DNA of 64,000 nt from Actinomycetospora straminea (GTDB lineage: Bacteria > Actinomycetota > Actinomycetes > Mycobacteriales > Pseudonocardiaceae), in contig NZ_JAQZAN010000010.1 in assembly GCF_028737255.1 (NCBI RefSeq), positions 149,544 through 213,543 on the forward strand. The letters are read 5' to 3'. Position numbers and translations under genes: made by a program. Positions 36,973 to 45,244 of this stretch are shown here, in pieces. Position 1 is the first letter of the stretch, and each line of letters opens with the position of its first letter. Below the pieces are notes generated by a model. It did not search any database, had not been told where the DNA came from, and saw only the letters and a program-made list of their open reading frames with translations.

Positions 36973-37656
36973 ATGCCGGTACCGGGAGGTCGGGGACTCG
37001 TCGCGAGGTCGCTCCTGCGGGAGGACGCCTACCGGGCGATCCGGGACGCGATCGTCGACGGCACGCTCGCGCCCGGTGAGCGCCTGGTCGACGCCGACCT
37101 CGTCGAGTGGCTGGGCGTCAGCCGCACGCCGGTGCGCGAGGCCCTGGCCCGGCTCGAGCAGGCGGGCCTCGTGCAGACGAAGCCCGGCCGCTACACGATG
37201 GTCAGCCCGCTCGACGTCCGCGCGGCGCGCAACGCCCAGTCGGTCACCGCCGTCATGCACGAGCTCGCGACCCGGGAGGCCCTGCCGAACCTCTCCGCCA
37301 CCGAGCTCGACGCGATGCGGACGGCCAACCGGCGCTTCGCCGACGCCCTGCAGCGGGACGACGCCGACGCGGCCATCGCCGCCGACGACGACTTCCACGG
37401 CGTCCTGGTCACGGCCAGCGCGAACGACGCCCTCCGCGAGGTCCTCGAGCGGTACACGCCGGTGCTGCGACGGCTGGAGCGCCTCCGGTTCTCCTCGCTG
37501 AGCGGCCGGGACTCGGTCGCCCAGCACGAGCGGATCATCGCGCTCTGCGCGGCCGGGGACGTGGACGGCGCCGCCGCCGCGAACCGCGCGAACTGGCAGA
37601 CGCTCGCCGCCCTCATCGACGACCTCGCCGAGGCCGGCGGCCCCGCGGGGCCGTGA
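36973..37656 (+). CDS. GntR-family regulator, FCD domain
   Basis: A 227-residue protein from ATG 36973. An in-frame ATG at 36892 exists, but it lies inside the palindrome and has no ribosome site. The helix-turn-helix reads AIRDAIVDGTLAPGERLVDADLVEWLGVSRTPVREALARLEQAGLVQT; the C-terminal all-helical FCD domain has the metal/ligand pattern ADDDFHGVLV... AQHERIIALCAAGD. It is divergent from the alpha/beta hydrolase gene and probably regulates it. It ends just before the end of ribBA (convergent). Confidence 0.88.
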   Translation: MPVPGGRGLVARSLLREDAYRAIRDAIVDGTLAPGERLVDADLVEWLGVSRTPVREALARLEQAGLVQTKPGRYTMVSPLDVRAARNAQSVTAVMHELATREALPNLSATELDAMRTANRRFADALQRDDADAAIAADDDFHGVLVTASANDALREVLERYTPVLRRLERLRFSSLSGRDSVAQHERIIALCAAGDVDGAAAANRANWQTLAALIDDLAEAGGPAGP

Positions 37657-38928
37657 TCAGCTGGTCGCGCTGTCCAGGGCGATGGCGTGGCCGAGGCGCT
37701 GTTGCTTGGTCCGGAGGTAGCGCAGGTTGTCCGGGCCGGCGGCGGGCGGCAGGCCGACGCGCTCGAGGATCTCGAGGCCGTAGCCCGCGAGCCCGGTGTA
37801 CTTCGCCGGGTTGTTGGTGATCAGCCGCAACCGGCTGACGCCCAGGTCGGCGAGGATCTGCGCACCGGTGCCGTAGGTGCGGGTGTCGACGGGCAGGCCC
37901 TGGACGGTGTTGGCGTCGACGGTGTCGAGGCCGGTGTCCTGCAGCGCGTAGGCGCGGATCTTGTGCGCCAGGCCGATGCCGCGACCCTCGTGCCCCCGCA
38001 GGTAGACCAGCACCCCGGCGCCCTCGGCGGTGATCGCGCGCAGCGCCTGCTCGAACTGCGCGCCGCAGTCGCAGCGCAGGGAGCCCAGGACGTCGCCGGT
38101 CAGGCACTCGCTGTGCACGCGCACGAGGGCTCCCCGTGGCGAGCGGCCGGCGGCCGCCGCGTCCCCGTGCACCAGCGCGAGGTGCTCCGTGTCGTCGACG
38201 GTGGAGCGGTAGGCGACGGCCCGGAAGAGCCCGGCCGCGGTCGGCATCGCGGAGGTCGCGACGTGCTCGACGAAGCTCTCGGTGGCGCGACGGTGGCGCA
38301 CGAGGTCGGAGATCGCGACGACCGGCAGGTCGTGCTCGGCCGCGAAGCGGGTCAGCGCCGGCCCGCGGAGCATGCCGCCCTCGTCGTCGACGATCTCGCC
38401 GATGACCCCGACCGGGGTGCGGCCGGCCAGCCGGAGCAGGTCGACCGCGGCCTCGGTGTGCCCGGCGCGGACGAGGACACCGCCGTTCCTGGCGCGGAGC
38501 GGGAAGACGTGGCCGGGACGGCGGAGCTCGTCGGCGCGGGTCGCGGGGTCGGCGAGGGCGGCGATGGTCCGCGCCCGGTCGGCCGCCGAGACGCCGGTGC
38601 CGGTCGCCACGTGGTCGACGGTGACGGTGAAGGCGGTGCCGTGCGGGTCGCCGTTGGCGTCGACGATCGGGGGCAGGCCGAGGGCGTCGGCGCGCTCGCC
38701 CGTCATCGGGGCGCAGACGATCCCGGTGGTGTGCCGCACGACGAACCCGAGCTGTGCGGGGGTCACGGCGTCGGCGGCCACGACGAGGTCGCCCTCGTCC
38801 TCGCGGTCGGCGTCGTCGGTGACGACCACCATCCGGCCCGCGGCGAGCGCCGCGACCGCGCGCTGCACCGACGTCGTCGACGGCAGCTCGGCCACGGGTG
38901 TGCATTCTCCCGGTGCGGTGTCGGTCAT
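37657..38928 (-). CDS. ribBA: Bifunctional DHBP synthase/GTP cyclohydrolase II
   Basis: A 423-residue protein with both activities. The N-terminal DHBP synthase has VVVTDDADREDEGDLVVAAD and RAGHTEAAVDLLRLAG; the C-terminal GTP cyclohydrolase II has VRVHSECLTGDVLGSLRCDCGAQFEQAL (three zinc Cys), YLRGHEGRGIGLAHKIRAYALQD, and DTRTYGTGAQILADLGV. It makes two riboflavin precursors from ribulose 5-phosphate and GTP. Instead of a rib operon it sits divergently from a flavin reductase, suggesting dedicated FMN supply to the flavin monooxygenase nearby (inference). The start is the ATG at 38928; a -10-like TAGCGT lies upstream. Confidence 0.95.
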   Translation of the reverse strand: MTDTAPGECTPVAELPSTTSVQRAVAALAAGRMVVVTDDADREDEGDLVVAADAVTPAQLGFVVRHTTGIVCAPMTGERADALGLPPIVDANGDPHGTAFTVTVDHVATGTGVSAADRARTIAALADPATRADELRRPGHVFPLRARNGGVLVRAGHTEAAVDLLRLAGRTPVGVIGEIVDDEGGMLRGPALTRFAAEHDLPVVAISDLVRHRRATESFVEHVATSAMPTAAGLFRAVAYRSTVDDTEHLALVHGDAAAAGRSPRGALVRVHSECLTGDVLGSLRCDCGAQFEQALRAITAEGAGVLVYLRGHEGRGIGLAHKIRAYALQDTGLDTVDANTVQGLPVDTRTYGTGAQILADLGVSRLRLITNNPAKYTGLAGYGLEILERVGLPPAAGPDNLRYLRTKQQRLGHAIALDSATS

Positions 38929-38960
38929 GGCGGTGTCCTCTCGCGCGACGATTCCTGCCC

Positions 38961-38972
38961 CGACGCTAGGAA
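38961..38972 (-). promoter_or_regulatory. Putative ribBA -10 region, TTCCTAGCGTCG
   Basis: On the minus strand TTCCTAGCGTCG contains TAGCGT, a TANNNT-type actinobacterial -10. The same 12-mer precedes the aldehyde dehydrogenase (40820-40831) and the VOC gene (45703-45714). Confidence 0.5.
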
Positions 38973-38990
38973 TCCCGGGACGGTCGCCAC

Positions 38991-39008
38991 CATCCGTTCC
39001 GCGCACGG
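38991..39008 (-). promoter_or_regulatory. Activator-like site upstream of ribBA
   Basis: On the minus strand CCGTGCGCGGAACGGATG lies at the -35 position relative to the ribBA TAGCGT box. It belongs to a family of related sites at 39053-39070, 40712-40729, 40765-40780 and 40791-40807. Confidence 0.5.
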
Positions 39009-39052
39009 CGATGACCGATCCCGGCGGGTCGCCGCCGGCGGATAGGAGCCGG

Positions 39053-39070
39053 CCGTGTGCGGATATCGCC
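39053..39070 (+). promoter_or_regulatory. Activator-like site upstream of flavin reductase
   Basis: CCGTGTGCGGATATCGCC sits about 20 bp before a -10-like TACGGT (39088-39093), itself just ahead of the ATG at 39101. It shares CGTGYGCGGA with the other sites of this cluster and GCGGATATCGSC with the one at 40791. Confidence 0.5.
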
Positions 39071-39100
39071 GGTCCGCGGCGCCTCCCTACGGTCCGGAGC

Positions 39101-39613
39101 ATGGACGAATGGTCGGCGGACTCGGTCCGCATCGCACCCACGCACCTGCGTCACGTACTCGGCCACTTCGCGTCGGGCATCGTCGTGGTCACGGCGATGA
39201 CGCCGGACGGCCCGGCGGGATTCACCTGCCAGTCGTTCAGCTCGCTCTCGCTCGACCCGCCCCTCGTGTCGTTCTCGCCCGCCCGCACGTCGACCACCTG
39301 GCCCCGGATCCGCGAGAGCGGACGGTTCTGCGTCAACGTCCTGGCCGACGGCCACCGCGACACGAGCACGGCGTTCGCGCGCTCCGGGGCCGACAAGTAC
39401 GCCGGGGTGTCCTGGTCGCCCGCGCCGTCGGGCTCACCGCGCCTCGACGGCGTGGTCGCGTGGATCGACTGCACGCTCCACGGCGAGTTCCCCGGCGGCG
39501 ACCACACGATCGTCGTGGGCCGGGTCCGGTCCCTCGACGCCGACCCGGACCTCGCCCCGCTGCTGTTCCACCGCGGCGCGTACGACGTCCTCGCCGGGCC
39601 GCGCGGGGTCTAG
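39101..39613 (+). CDS. Flavin reductase, FMN-binding split-barrel
   Basis: A 170-residue protein of the HpaC-like family: LRHVLGHFASGIVVVTAMTPDGPAGFTCQSFSSLSLDPPLVSFSP, then SGRFCVNVLAD, and the GDHTIVVGRV strand. It reduces FMN or FAD with NAD(P)H and hands reduced flavin to a partner monooxygenase. The RutA-like monooxygenase at 42406 is the obvious partner. It is divergent from ribBA; its stop TAG shares the CTAG palindrome with the stop of the convergent araC-type gene, overlapping by 3 bp. Confidence 0.9.
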   Translation: MDEWSADSVRIAPTHLRHVLGHFASGIVVVTAMTPDGPAGFTCQSFSSLSLDPPLVSFSPARTSTTWPRIRESGRFCVNVLADGHRDTSTAFARSGADKYAGVSWSPAPSGSPRLDGVVAWIDCTLHGEFPGGDHTIVVGRVRSLDADPDLAPLLFHRGAYDVLAGPRGV

Positions 39614-40620
39614 CCGCGGTGACGGAGCGTCTCGCGGGGCAGCTCCCCGAAGCGCTCCCGGTACTGCTGCGCGAACCGGCTCTGGTGCAGGAAGCCCCAG
39701 CGCAGCGCCACCTCGGTGACCTGCACGTCGGCGGGGTGCCCGCGCAGGAGCTCGGCGCGGACGTGGTCGAGGCGCAGGCGGCGCAGGTAGCTCATCGGTG
39801 ACTCCCCGAGCTCCTGCTGGAACGTCGCGTGCAGGGTCCGGACGCTCAGGCACCCGACCCGGGCGAGCTCCTGCGGGGTGAGCGGGTCGTCGGCGTGCTG
39901 CTCCATGTACTCGAGCACGGGCCCCAGCCGACCCCGGCGGACGGGGTCCGCGGGCGCGGCGAGCGCGTCGCTGTAGCGGTGCCGGCCGGCGTGCAGCAGC
40001 TGCGTCACGATGAACGCCTCGAGCTGCTCGCGAGCCAGCGGCATGTCCCCGAGGCCGCCCGGCCGGTCGAGCTCGCGGGCGAGGAACTCGACCGACGACA
40101 TCAGGGTGCGCCCCACCGGGGTCGTGAGGTCCACCCCGAAGTCGAAGTCGACGACGTCGTGCACGGGCCGTCCCAGCTGGTCGCCGAGGTGCGACTCCAG
40201 CGTCACCCGCGGGATCTTGAGGTGCCACTGCTCGGCCTCGGCGGACCAGTGCACCGTGGTCGTGTGGTGCGGGAGCAGGATCAGGCCCGACCGTCCGGCC
40301 GCCGTGGCGCGCCGAGTCCCGTCCGAGCGCTCGCCGTTCGTCTCCCCCGCGATCGTCAGGTTGACGTGGTAGTTGTCCTCGGTCGGCGGCATCACCAGCG
40401 TCGCCGACGACCCGTAGGTCAGGTAGCCGAAGGTGAACAGCCGGTCCGACGTGGCGTTGAGCGTCATCGCGATCCGGCCCGTCGGCGCGCGGAGGTCGTG
40501 CGCGAGGTAGACGCGGGAGACGGCCTCGCGCGCCTCGTCGAGGTGGCGTGTGTCGAGCACCGCGTGCTCGCTCAGCCGGCCACGAGCCGCACCGGGCTCG
40601 TCGTCGCTCCGCATCGGCAT
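39610..40620 (-). CDS. AraC-family transcriptional regulator
   Basis: A 336-residue protein with an N-terminal AraC-binding-like domain (RLFTFGYLTYGSSATLVMPP... GLILLPHHTTTVHWSAEAEQWHLKIPRVTLESHL) and a C-terminal double helix-turn-helix (VLEYMEQHADDPLTPQELARVGCLSVRTLHATFQQELGESPMSYLRRLRLDHVRAELL... VTEVALRWGFLHQSRFAQQYRERFGE). This NahR/XylS/FeaR-like arrangement usually activates aromatic or aldehyde catabolism. The start is the ATG at 40620 with AGGAGGTG upstream. It is divergent from the aldehyde dehydrogenase with shared motifs between. Confidence 0.92.
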   Translation of the reverse strand: MPMRSDDEPGAARGRLSEHAVLDTRHLDEAREAVSRVYLAHDLRAPTGRIAMTLNATSDRLFTFGYLTYGSSATLVMPPTEDNYHVNLTIAGETNGERSDGTRRATAAGRSGLILLPHHTTTVHWSAEAEQWHLKIPRVTLESHLGDQLGRPVHDVVDFDFGVDLTTPVGRTLMSSVEFLARELDRPGGLGDMPLAREQLEAFIVTQLLHAGRHRYSDALAAPADPVRRGRLGPVLEYMEQHADDPLTPQELARVGCLSVRTLHATFQQELGESPMSYLRRLRLDHVRAELLRGHPADVQVTEVALRWGFLHQSRFAQQYRERFGELPRETLRHRG

Positions 40621-40711
40621 GCGTCGACACCTCCTCGTGCCGCGGCGAGGTCCCTCTCCGGGAACCGTAGGGGCGCCCCGTGCCGGCGAACAGCCGATGA
40701 GCGCGACCCGC

Positions 40712-40729
40712 CATCCGTTCCGTGCACGA
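40712..40729 (-). promoter_or_regulatory. Activator-like site, araC-facing
   Basis: On the minus strand TCGTGCACGGAACGGATG, matching 15 of 18 bases with the ribBA site. It lies 43 bp upstream of a -10-like TACGGT (minus strand, 40664-40669) that would serve the AraC gene. Confidence 0.5.
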
Positions 40730-40764
40730 TCGGCGCGTCCGGTGGTGCGCTCGGCCACGGCACG

Positions 40765-40807
40765 CGTGCACGGAGCGGATCGCGACGTGCCGTCCGCGGA
40801 TATCGGC
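40765..40807 (+). promoter_or_regulatory. Pair of activator-like sites upstream of aldehyde dehydrogenase
   Basis: CGTGCACGGAGCGGAT (40765-40780) and CGTCCGCGGATATCGGC (40791-40807) are in the same orientation, 26 bp start to start. The second overlaps the -35 region of the TAGCGT box at 40824-40829. Such paired direct sites are usual for AraC-type activators. Confidence 0.52.
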
Positions 40808-40819
40808 ACCGTTCCCCGG

Positions 40820-40831
40820 TTCCTAGCGTCG
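40820..40831 (+). promoter_or_regulatory. Putative aldehyde dehydrogenase -10 region, TTCCTAGCGTCG
   Basis: A plus-strand copy of the 12-mer also found upstream of ribBA and the VOC gene; TAGCGT would be the -10 hexamer, about 55 bp before the ATG at 40886. Confidence 0.5.
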
Positions 40832-40885
40832 TCGGCATTCCTCCCGCCGATTCCCGGCGGGACCGACACCGGGGAGAGAACGCCG

Positions 40886-42364
40886 ATGACGACCACACCG
40901 GAGGAGTTCGGTCTCTTCATCGACGGGAAATCCGTCGCGGCCCGCGCCGGGGGCACGTTCGAGTCACAGAACCCCTACACCGGAACCGCCTGGGCACGCC
41001 TCGCGGACGGGCGCGCCGAGGACGTCGACGAGGCGGTCGCCGCGGCCCGATCCGCTTTCGAGGGCGAATGGGGGCGGATGACGGGATTCGGGCGCGCCGC
41101 GATCATCCGGCGGTGCGGCGACGCGATCGCGGCGAACGCCGAGCGCCTGGCCCGACTCGAGGTCAACGATTCCGGGAAGCTGCTGCGCGAGATGCGCGGG
41201 CAGCTGACCAGCCTGCCGCTGTGGTACCACTACTTCGCCGGGCTGGCGGACAAGGTCGAGGGCCGCACCGTGCCCCCGGTCAACCCCAACTACTTCGGCT
41301 ACACCCAGCGCGAGCCGGTCGGCGTCGTCGGCGCCATCACGCCGTGGAACTCGCCGTTGCTGCTGCTCACCTTCAAGCTGGCCCCGGCGCTCGCGGCGGG
41401 CTGCACGATGGTGGTCAAGCCCTCCGAGCACGCCCCCGCCTCGACCGTGGCGTTCGCCGAGATCCTCCACGAGGCCGGCCTGCCCGCCGGGGTGCTCAAC
41501 GTCGTCACCGGCTGGGACCGCGCCACCGGCGAGGCGCTCGCCGGGCACCCCGGCGTCGACAAGATCGCCTTCACCGGGTCGACCGCCACCGGCGCGAAGA
41601 TCGCCCAGGCCGCCGGCACCAACATCAACCGCGTCACCCTCGAGCTGGGCGGCAAGTCGCCCCAGATCGTGTTCCCCGACGCCGACCTCGACGCCGCCGC
41701 GAACGGCCTGGTCGCCGGCGTGTTCGCCGCGACCGGGCAGACCTGCATGGCCGGCTCCCGGCTCATCGTGCACGCCGACGTGCACGACGCCCTCGTCGAG
41801 AAGGTCGCCGCCCGCGCCGAGGCGATCGTCCTCGGCGACCCCACGGAGGCCGCGACCGAGATGGGCCCGGTGGCCAACCGCCCGCAGTACGAGAAGGTCC
41901 TCGGCTACCTGCGCGGTGCCGCGGACGAGGGCGCGACGTTCGCCTCCGGCGGCGGGCCCGACGACGAGCGCGGCGGGCTGTTCGTCCGGCCGACCGTGAT
42001 CACCGGCGTCACCCCGGAGAACACGGTGGTCCGCGAGGAGGTCTTCGGACCGGTCCTGGCCGCCTACACGTTCACCGACGAGGACGAGGCCCTCAAGCTC
42101 GCCAACGACACCCCCTACGGGCTCGCCGGCGCCGTGTGGACCAAGGACGTGCACCGCGCCCACCGCGTCGCCGCGCGGCTGCGCGCCGGCACCGTCTGGA
42201 TCAACGCCTACCGGGTGATCGCGCCGAACATGCCCTTCGGCGGCTTCGGCTCCAGCGGCATCGGCCGCGAGAACGGCGTCGACGCCATCGCCGAGTACAC
42301 GGAGAACAAGTCCGTGTTCGTGGAGCTCACCGGCGGCACCCGCGACCCCTTCCAGCTCGGCTGA
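40886..42364 (+). CDS. NAD(P)-dependent aldehyde dehydrogenase
   Basis: A 492-residue member of the ALDH superfamily: PWNSPLLLLTFKLAPALAAGCTMVVKPSEHAP, cofactor loop FTGSTATG, general-base Glu in LELGGKSPQ, catalytic Cys in GQTCMAGSR, and EEVFGPVLAAYTF. It oxidises an aldehyde to the acid in the cytoplasm. It is the first gene of a two-gene unit with the RutA-like monooxygenase (41 bp apart), so it likely oxidises an aldehyde released by that enzyme (inference). The start is the ATG at 40886 after GGGGAGAG. Confidence 0.93.
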   Translation: MTTTPEEFGLFIDGKSVAARAGGTFESQNPYTGTAWARLADGRAEDVDEAVAAARSAFEGEWGRMTGFGRAAIIRRCGDAIAANAERLARLEVNDSGKLLREMRGQLTSLPLWYHYFAGLADKVEGRTVPPVNPNYFGYTQREPVGVVGAITPWNSPLLLLTFKLAPALAAGCTMVVKPSEHAPASTVAFAEILHEAGLPAGVLNVVTGWDRATGEALAGHPGVDKIAFTGSTATGAKIAQAAGTNINRVTLELGGKSPQIVFPDADLDAAANGLVAGVFAATGQTCMAGSRLIVHADVHDALVEKVAARAEAIVLGDPTEAATEMGPVANRPQYEKVLGYLRGAADEGATFASGGGPDDERGGLFVRPTVITGVTPENTVVREEVFGPVLAAYTFTDEDEALKLANDTPYGLAGAVWTKDVHRAHRVAARLRAGTVWINAYRVIAPNMPFGGFGSSGIGRENGVDAIAEYTENKSVFVELTGGTRDPFQLG

Positions 42365-42405
42365 CCCCTCCCCCGACGACACCCCACCCCGACGAAGGAG
42401 ATCCC

Positions 42406-43584
42406 GTGACCGTCACCGCCAACGAGCGCCTGGGGCTCGCCCCCACCGACCCCCGGCCCGTGACCGAGACCCGGCCCCTGGTCGACCGCGCCCTCACCAA
42501 CCCGCTGTTCGGCGACCAGAAGATGAAGCTCGGCCTGTTCGGCGTGAACTGCTCGTACGGCCTGATCATGAGCCACGCGCCCAGCACCTACGAGATCACG
42601 TGGGCCCACACCCGGGAGATCGCCCAGCGCGCCGACCGGATCGGCTTCGACGTCCTCGTCCCGGTCGCCCGCTGGAAGGGCTTCGGCGGCTCCACCAACT
42701 TCAACGGCAACTGCTTCGAGACCTTCACCTGGGCCGCGGGCATCGCCGAGGCCACCGAACGGATCGCGGTCGCGTCCACCTCCCACCTGCCGACCGTGCA
42801 CCCGATCGTCGCCGCCAAGATGGCGACCACCATCGACCACATCTCGGGCGGCCGGTTCGCGCTGAACCTCGTGATGGGCTGGGTCGCCCCGGAGATGGAG
42901 ATGTTCGGCTCGGAGCAGCGCGAGCACGACGAGCGCTACGCGTTCGGCCAGGACTGGCTCGACTTCGCCGACCGCCTGTGGAGCGAGGAGGGCACCTTCG
43001 CGGTCCACACGCGGTACTTCGACGGCGAGCTGCTCGAGGCCTACCCCAAGCCGCACCAGGCCCCGCGCCCGGCGCTGCTCAACGCCGGCAACTCGGCCTC
43101 GGGCATCGAGTTCTCCGCCCGCAACGTCGACATCAACTTCGCGTCCCTCGACACGCTCGAGAACATCCGTGCCTACAGCGACAGGGTGCGGGCCAGGGCG
43201 CGCGACGACCACCAGCGCGACATCCAGGTCATGACCTACGGGCTGGTCGTCTGCCGCGACACCGAGGAGGAGGCGCAGCGCGCCTTCCAGCAGGTGGTGG
43301 ACGAGGGCGACTGGGGCGCGGCGGGCAACGTCATCAAGATGGCGACCTCCGGGGCCAGCCAGTCGTTCGACCACGCCGCGACGAAGATGCAGGAGCGCTT
43401 CATCGCCGGCTGGGGCGGCTACCCGATCGTCGGGACCCCGGAGCAGGTCACCGAGAAGCTCGGGGAGCTCAACGACGCCGGCATGCAGGGCATGATCTTC
43501 GGGCTCATCGACTACAACGAGGAGCTCCAGTACTTCGACGAGAACGTCATGCCCCTGCTCAAGCAGGCTGGGCTGCGGCACTGA
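42406..43584 (+). CDS. RutA-like LLM-class flavin-dependent monooxygenase
   Basis: A 392-residue luciferase-like TIM-barrel protein. Segments GFGGSTNFNGNCFETFTWAAGIAEATERIAV, MATTIDHISGGRFALNLVMGW and PALLNAGNSASGIEFSARNVDINFA resemble the RutA/HcbA1 group, whose members use reduced FMN and form a flavin-N5-peroxide to open amide or other recalcitrant bonds. The substrate is unknown; pyrimidine-pathway rut genes are absent, so uracil is unlikely. AAGGAG precedes the GTG at 42406. It is partnered by the reductase at 39101 and the aldehyde dehydrogenase upstream. A strong hairpin follows. Confidence 0.87.
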   Translation: MTVTANERLGLAPTDPRPVTETRPLVDRALTNPLFGDQKMKLGLFGVNCSYGLIMSHAPSTYEITWAHTREIAQRADRIGFDVLVPVARWKGFGGSTNFNGNCFETFTWAAGIAEATERIAVASTSHLPTVHPIVAAKMATTIDHISGGRFALNLVMGWVAPEMEMFGSEQREHDERYAFGQDWLDFADRLWSEEGTFAVHTRYFDGELLEAYPKPHQAPRPALLNAGNSASGIEFSARNVDINFASLDTLENIRAYSDRVRARARDDHQRDIQVMTYGLVVCRDTEEEAQRAFQQVVDEGDWGAAGNVIKMATSGASQSFDHAATKMQERFIAGWGGYPIVGTPEQVTEKLGELNDAGMQGMIFGLIDYNEELQYFDENVMPLLKQAGLRH

Positions 43585-43594
43585 CCGGGGCCCG

Positions 43595-43624
43595 CCCACC
43601 CGGACCGGCGTCGGTCCGGGTGGG
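43595..43624. terminator. Strong hairpin, likely bidirectional terminator
   Basis: CCCACCCGGACC and GGTCCGGGTGGG form a perfect 12-bp stem with a 6-base loop, 10 bp after the monooxygenase stop and 15 bp before the end of the convergent PucR gene. No U-tract is present, as usual in high-GC actinobacteria. Confidence 0.8.
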
Positions 43625-43639
43625 TGGCGGACGGGCGGC

Positions 43640-44809
43640 TCAGACCGACCGCGCGGTGACCCCGAGCGCGAAGCTGACCTCGACGATCGTCTCGGTCGAG
43701 TCCAGGCGGCGGCCGGTGAGCTCCTCGAACCGGCGCAGGCGGTAGCGCAGCGTGTTGACGTGTACCGGGACGGCGCGGGCGGCGCGCGGGACGTTCCGGT
43801 CCGCGGCGAGGTAGACCGCGACGGCCTCGAGGATCAGCTCGCCGAACTCCCCCTGCTCCACGAGCGGCGCCAGGTAGCGCTCGCGGAGCAGCCCGTTGAG
43901 CTCGCCGGCGTTCACCGCGGCCGCGCGCCAGGACAGGTCCGGCAGGTCGTGCACCCCGTGCAGGCCGAGGGTCGTCGCCGCCGCCAGCACGGCGTGCGCC
44001 GACCGGAACGAGGCGGGCAGCTCGGCGACCCGGACGGCGGGGCCGAGGGCGATCACGCCGTCGTCGCCCACCGGCTCGGGGCGGAACGGCACCACCCCCA
44101 CGCACTGGGCGCCGATCGCGGCCAGCACGCTCACCCCGGCGTGCCGGGCGCCCTGGCGCTGCAGCTCGTGCAGCAGCGGGCCGGCGTCGCCACCCGGGGG
44201 CCGGGCCCGCACGGCGCGGTACGACGCCGTCGGGTCGAGCAGCAGCGACGACGCCGCGAGCGTCAGGTCGGCGCCCTCGAGCGTGCCGTCGAGCAGCCCG
44301 AGCAGGAACTGCTGGGTGCGGCGCGCCTGCTCGAGCGCGCTCTCGATGTCGGACTGTCGGTACACCGCGACGACCTCGGCGGTGTAGGCGTCGCTGTAGG
44401 ACCACATCAGCGTCAGCAGGCGCACCGTCTCGGCGGCGTCGATGCCGACCTCGCCGGCGATCGCCGCCACCGCGTCCCGGATCGCGCCCATCGAGAACCG
44501 GAAGGCGTGCATGATCTCGTGGATCGGGACGCCCTGCTTGGCCCGCGCCCGGGACGACTGCTCGGCCTGCGTGATGGACGCCGGCGCCGGGACGGCGCCG
44601 GCCCGCAGCACCGCCCCGACGTCGTCGACGATCTCGACCACCGACGCCTCGACGTCGACGCGGGGCACCCGGTCGTAGGTCGGGATGTGCGCCGAGATGT
44701 CCCGGTGGACGGCCCGGGCGATCCCGTCGGCGCGGGCCGCCAGGGCCTCCGCGAGGCGCTCGGTGGGGGTCCCTGCCACCTGCTCGATGCTAGGCACCGT
44801 CGCCGTCAC
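43640..44809 (-). CDS. PucR/CdaR-type transcriptional regulator
   Basis: A 389-residue protein with an N-terminal RsbR-like helical sensor (IPTYDRVPRVDVEASVVEIVDDVG... HEIMHAFRFSMGAIRDAV), a central GGDEF-like domain, and a C-terminal PucR helix-turn-helix (LILEAVAVYLAADRNVPRAARAVPVHVNTLRYRLRRFEELTGRRLDS, about 330-378). Such regulators often control catabolic genes in response to substrate. The start is GTG 44809; a GTG at 44797 is an alternative. It converges on the monooxygenase gene. Confidence 0.87.
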   Translation of the reverse strand: MTATVPSIEQVAGTPTERLAEALAARADGIARAVHRDISAHIPTYDRVPRVDVEASVVEIVDDVGAVLRAGAVPAPASITQAEQSSRARAKQGVPIHEIMHAFRFSMGAIRDAVAAIAGEVGIDAAETVRLLTLMWSYSDAYTAEVVAVYRQSDIESALEQARRTQQFLLGLLDGTLEGADLTLAASSLLLDPTASYRAVRARPPGGDAGPLLHELQRQGARHAGVSVLAAIGAQCVGVVPFRPEPVGDDGVIALGPAVRVAELPASFRSAHAVLAAATTLGLHGVHDLPDLSWRAAAVNAGELNGLLRERYLAPLVEQGEFGELILEAVAVYLAADRNVPRAARAVPVHVNTLRYRLRRFEELTGRRLDSTETIVEVSFALGVTARSV

Positions 44810-44819
44810 CGGACACCGG

Positions 44820-45243
44820 TCAGGCGGGCGCGACCCGGTGCCACAGGTCGGCGAACTCGAGGGTGTCGAAGAAGGCGACGGCCTCGACGATCGCCCCGCC
44901 GTCCAGGCGCAGGTACCAGGTGTAGGTGTTGCGGTAGGGGCGGCCGTCGCGCGCGGTCGCGGCGGCGTCGAACAGGACGATCACCCAGTCGCCGTCGGCG
45001 TAGAGCCCGCGCACGACCGGCACGAGCGGCGCGGACATCCGCGCGTCGAACGGGTCGATGACGACGTCGAGGAACTCCCGGCGGCTCTCGTAGGTCCGCG
45101 ACAACGGGCCGGAGCCCGATCGTCCACCGCGCGTCGTCGGCGAGGAGCGTGAACGGGCCGCCGCGAGCGGCGGCCCAGTCGTCGAAGGCCGCGGCGACGG
45201 TCCGCTTGCGGGCGTCCTCGGCGGCGAGGTCTCGCGTCGACAC
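44820..45243 (-). pseudogene. SnoaL-like protein gene with a one-base frameshift
   Basis: From GTG 45243 the frame gives STRDLAAEDARKRTVAAAFDDWAAARGGPFTLLADDARWTIG. The rest of the domain (SGPLSRTYESRREFLDVVIDPFDARMSAPLVPVVRGLYADGDWVIVLFDAAATARDGRPYRNTYTWYL, ending LWHRVAPA) is in another frame. Removing one base near 45112-45117 rejoins WTIG-SGPLSR, as in intact nuclear-transport-factor-2-like relatives. The rebuilt protein has about 140 residues. The GTG follows the VOC gene's stop by one base, so the two were an operon. It could be a sequencing error. Confidence 0.75.
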
Positions 45244-45244
45244 C

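Noticed and set aside
37657..38928. Search for an FMN riboswitch before ribBA
   Set aside because: The 160-bp gap to the flavin reductase shows no recognisable RFN-element core, and ribBA starts only about 30 bp after a -10-like box.
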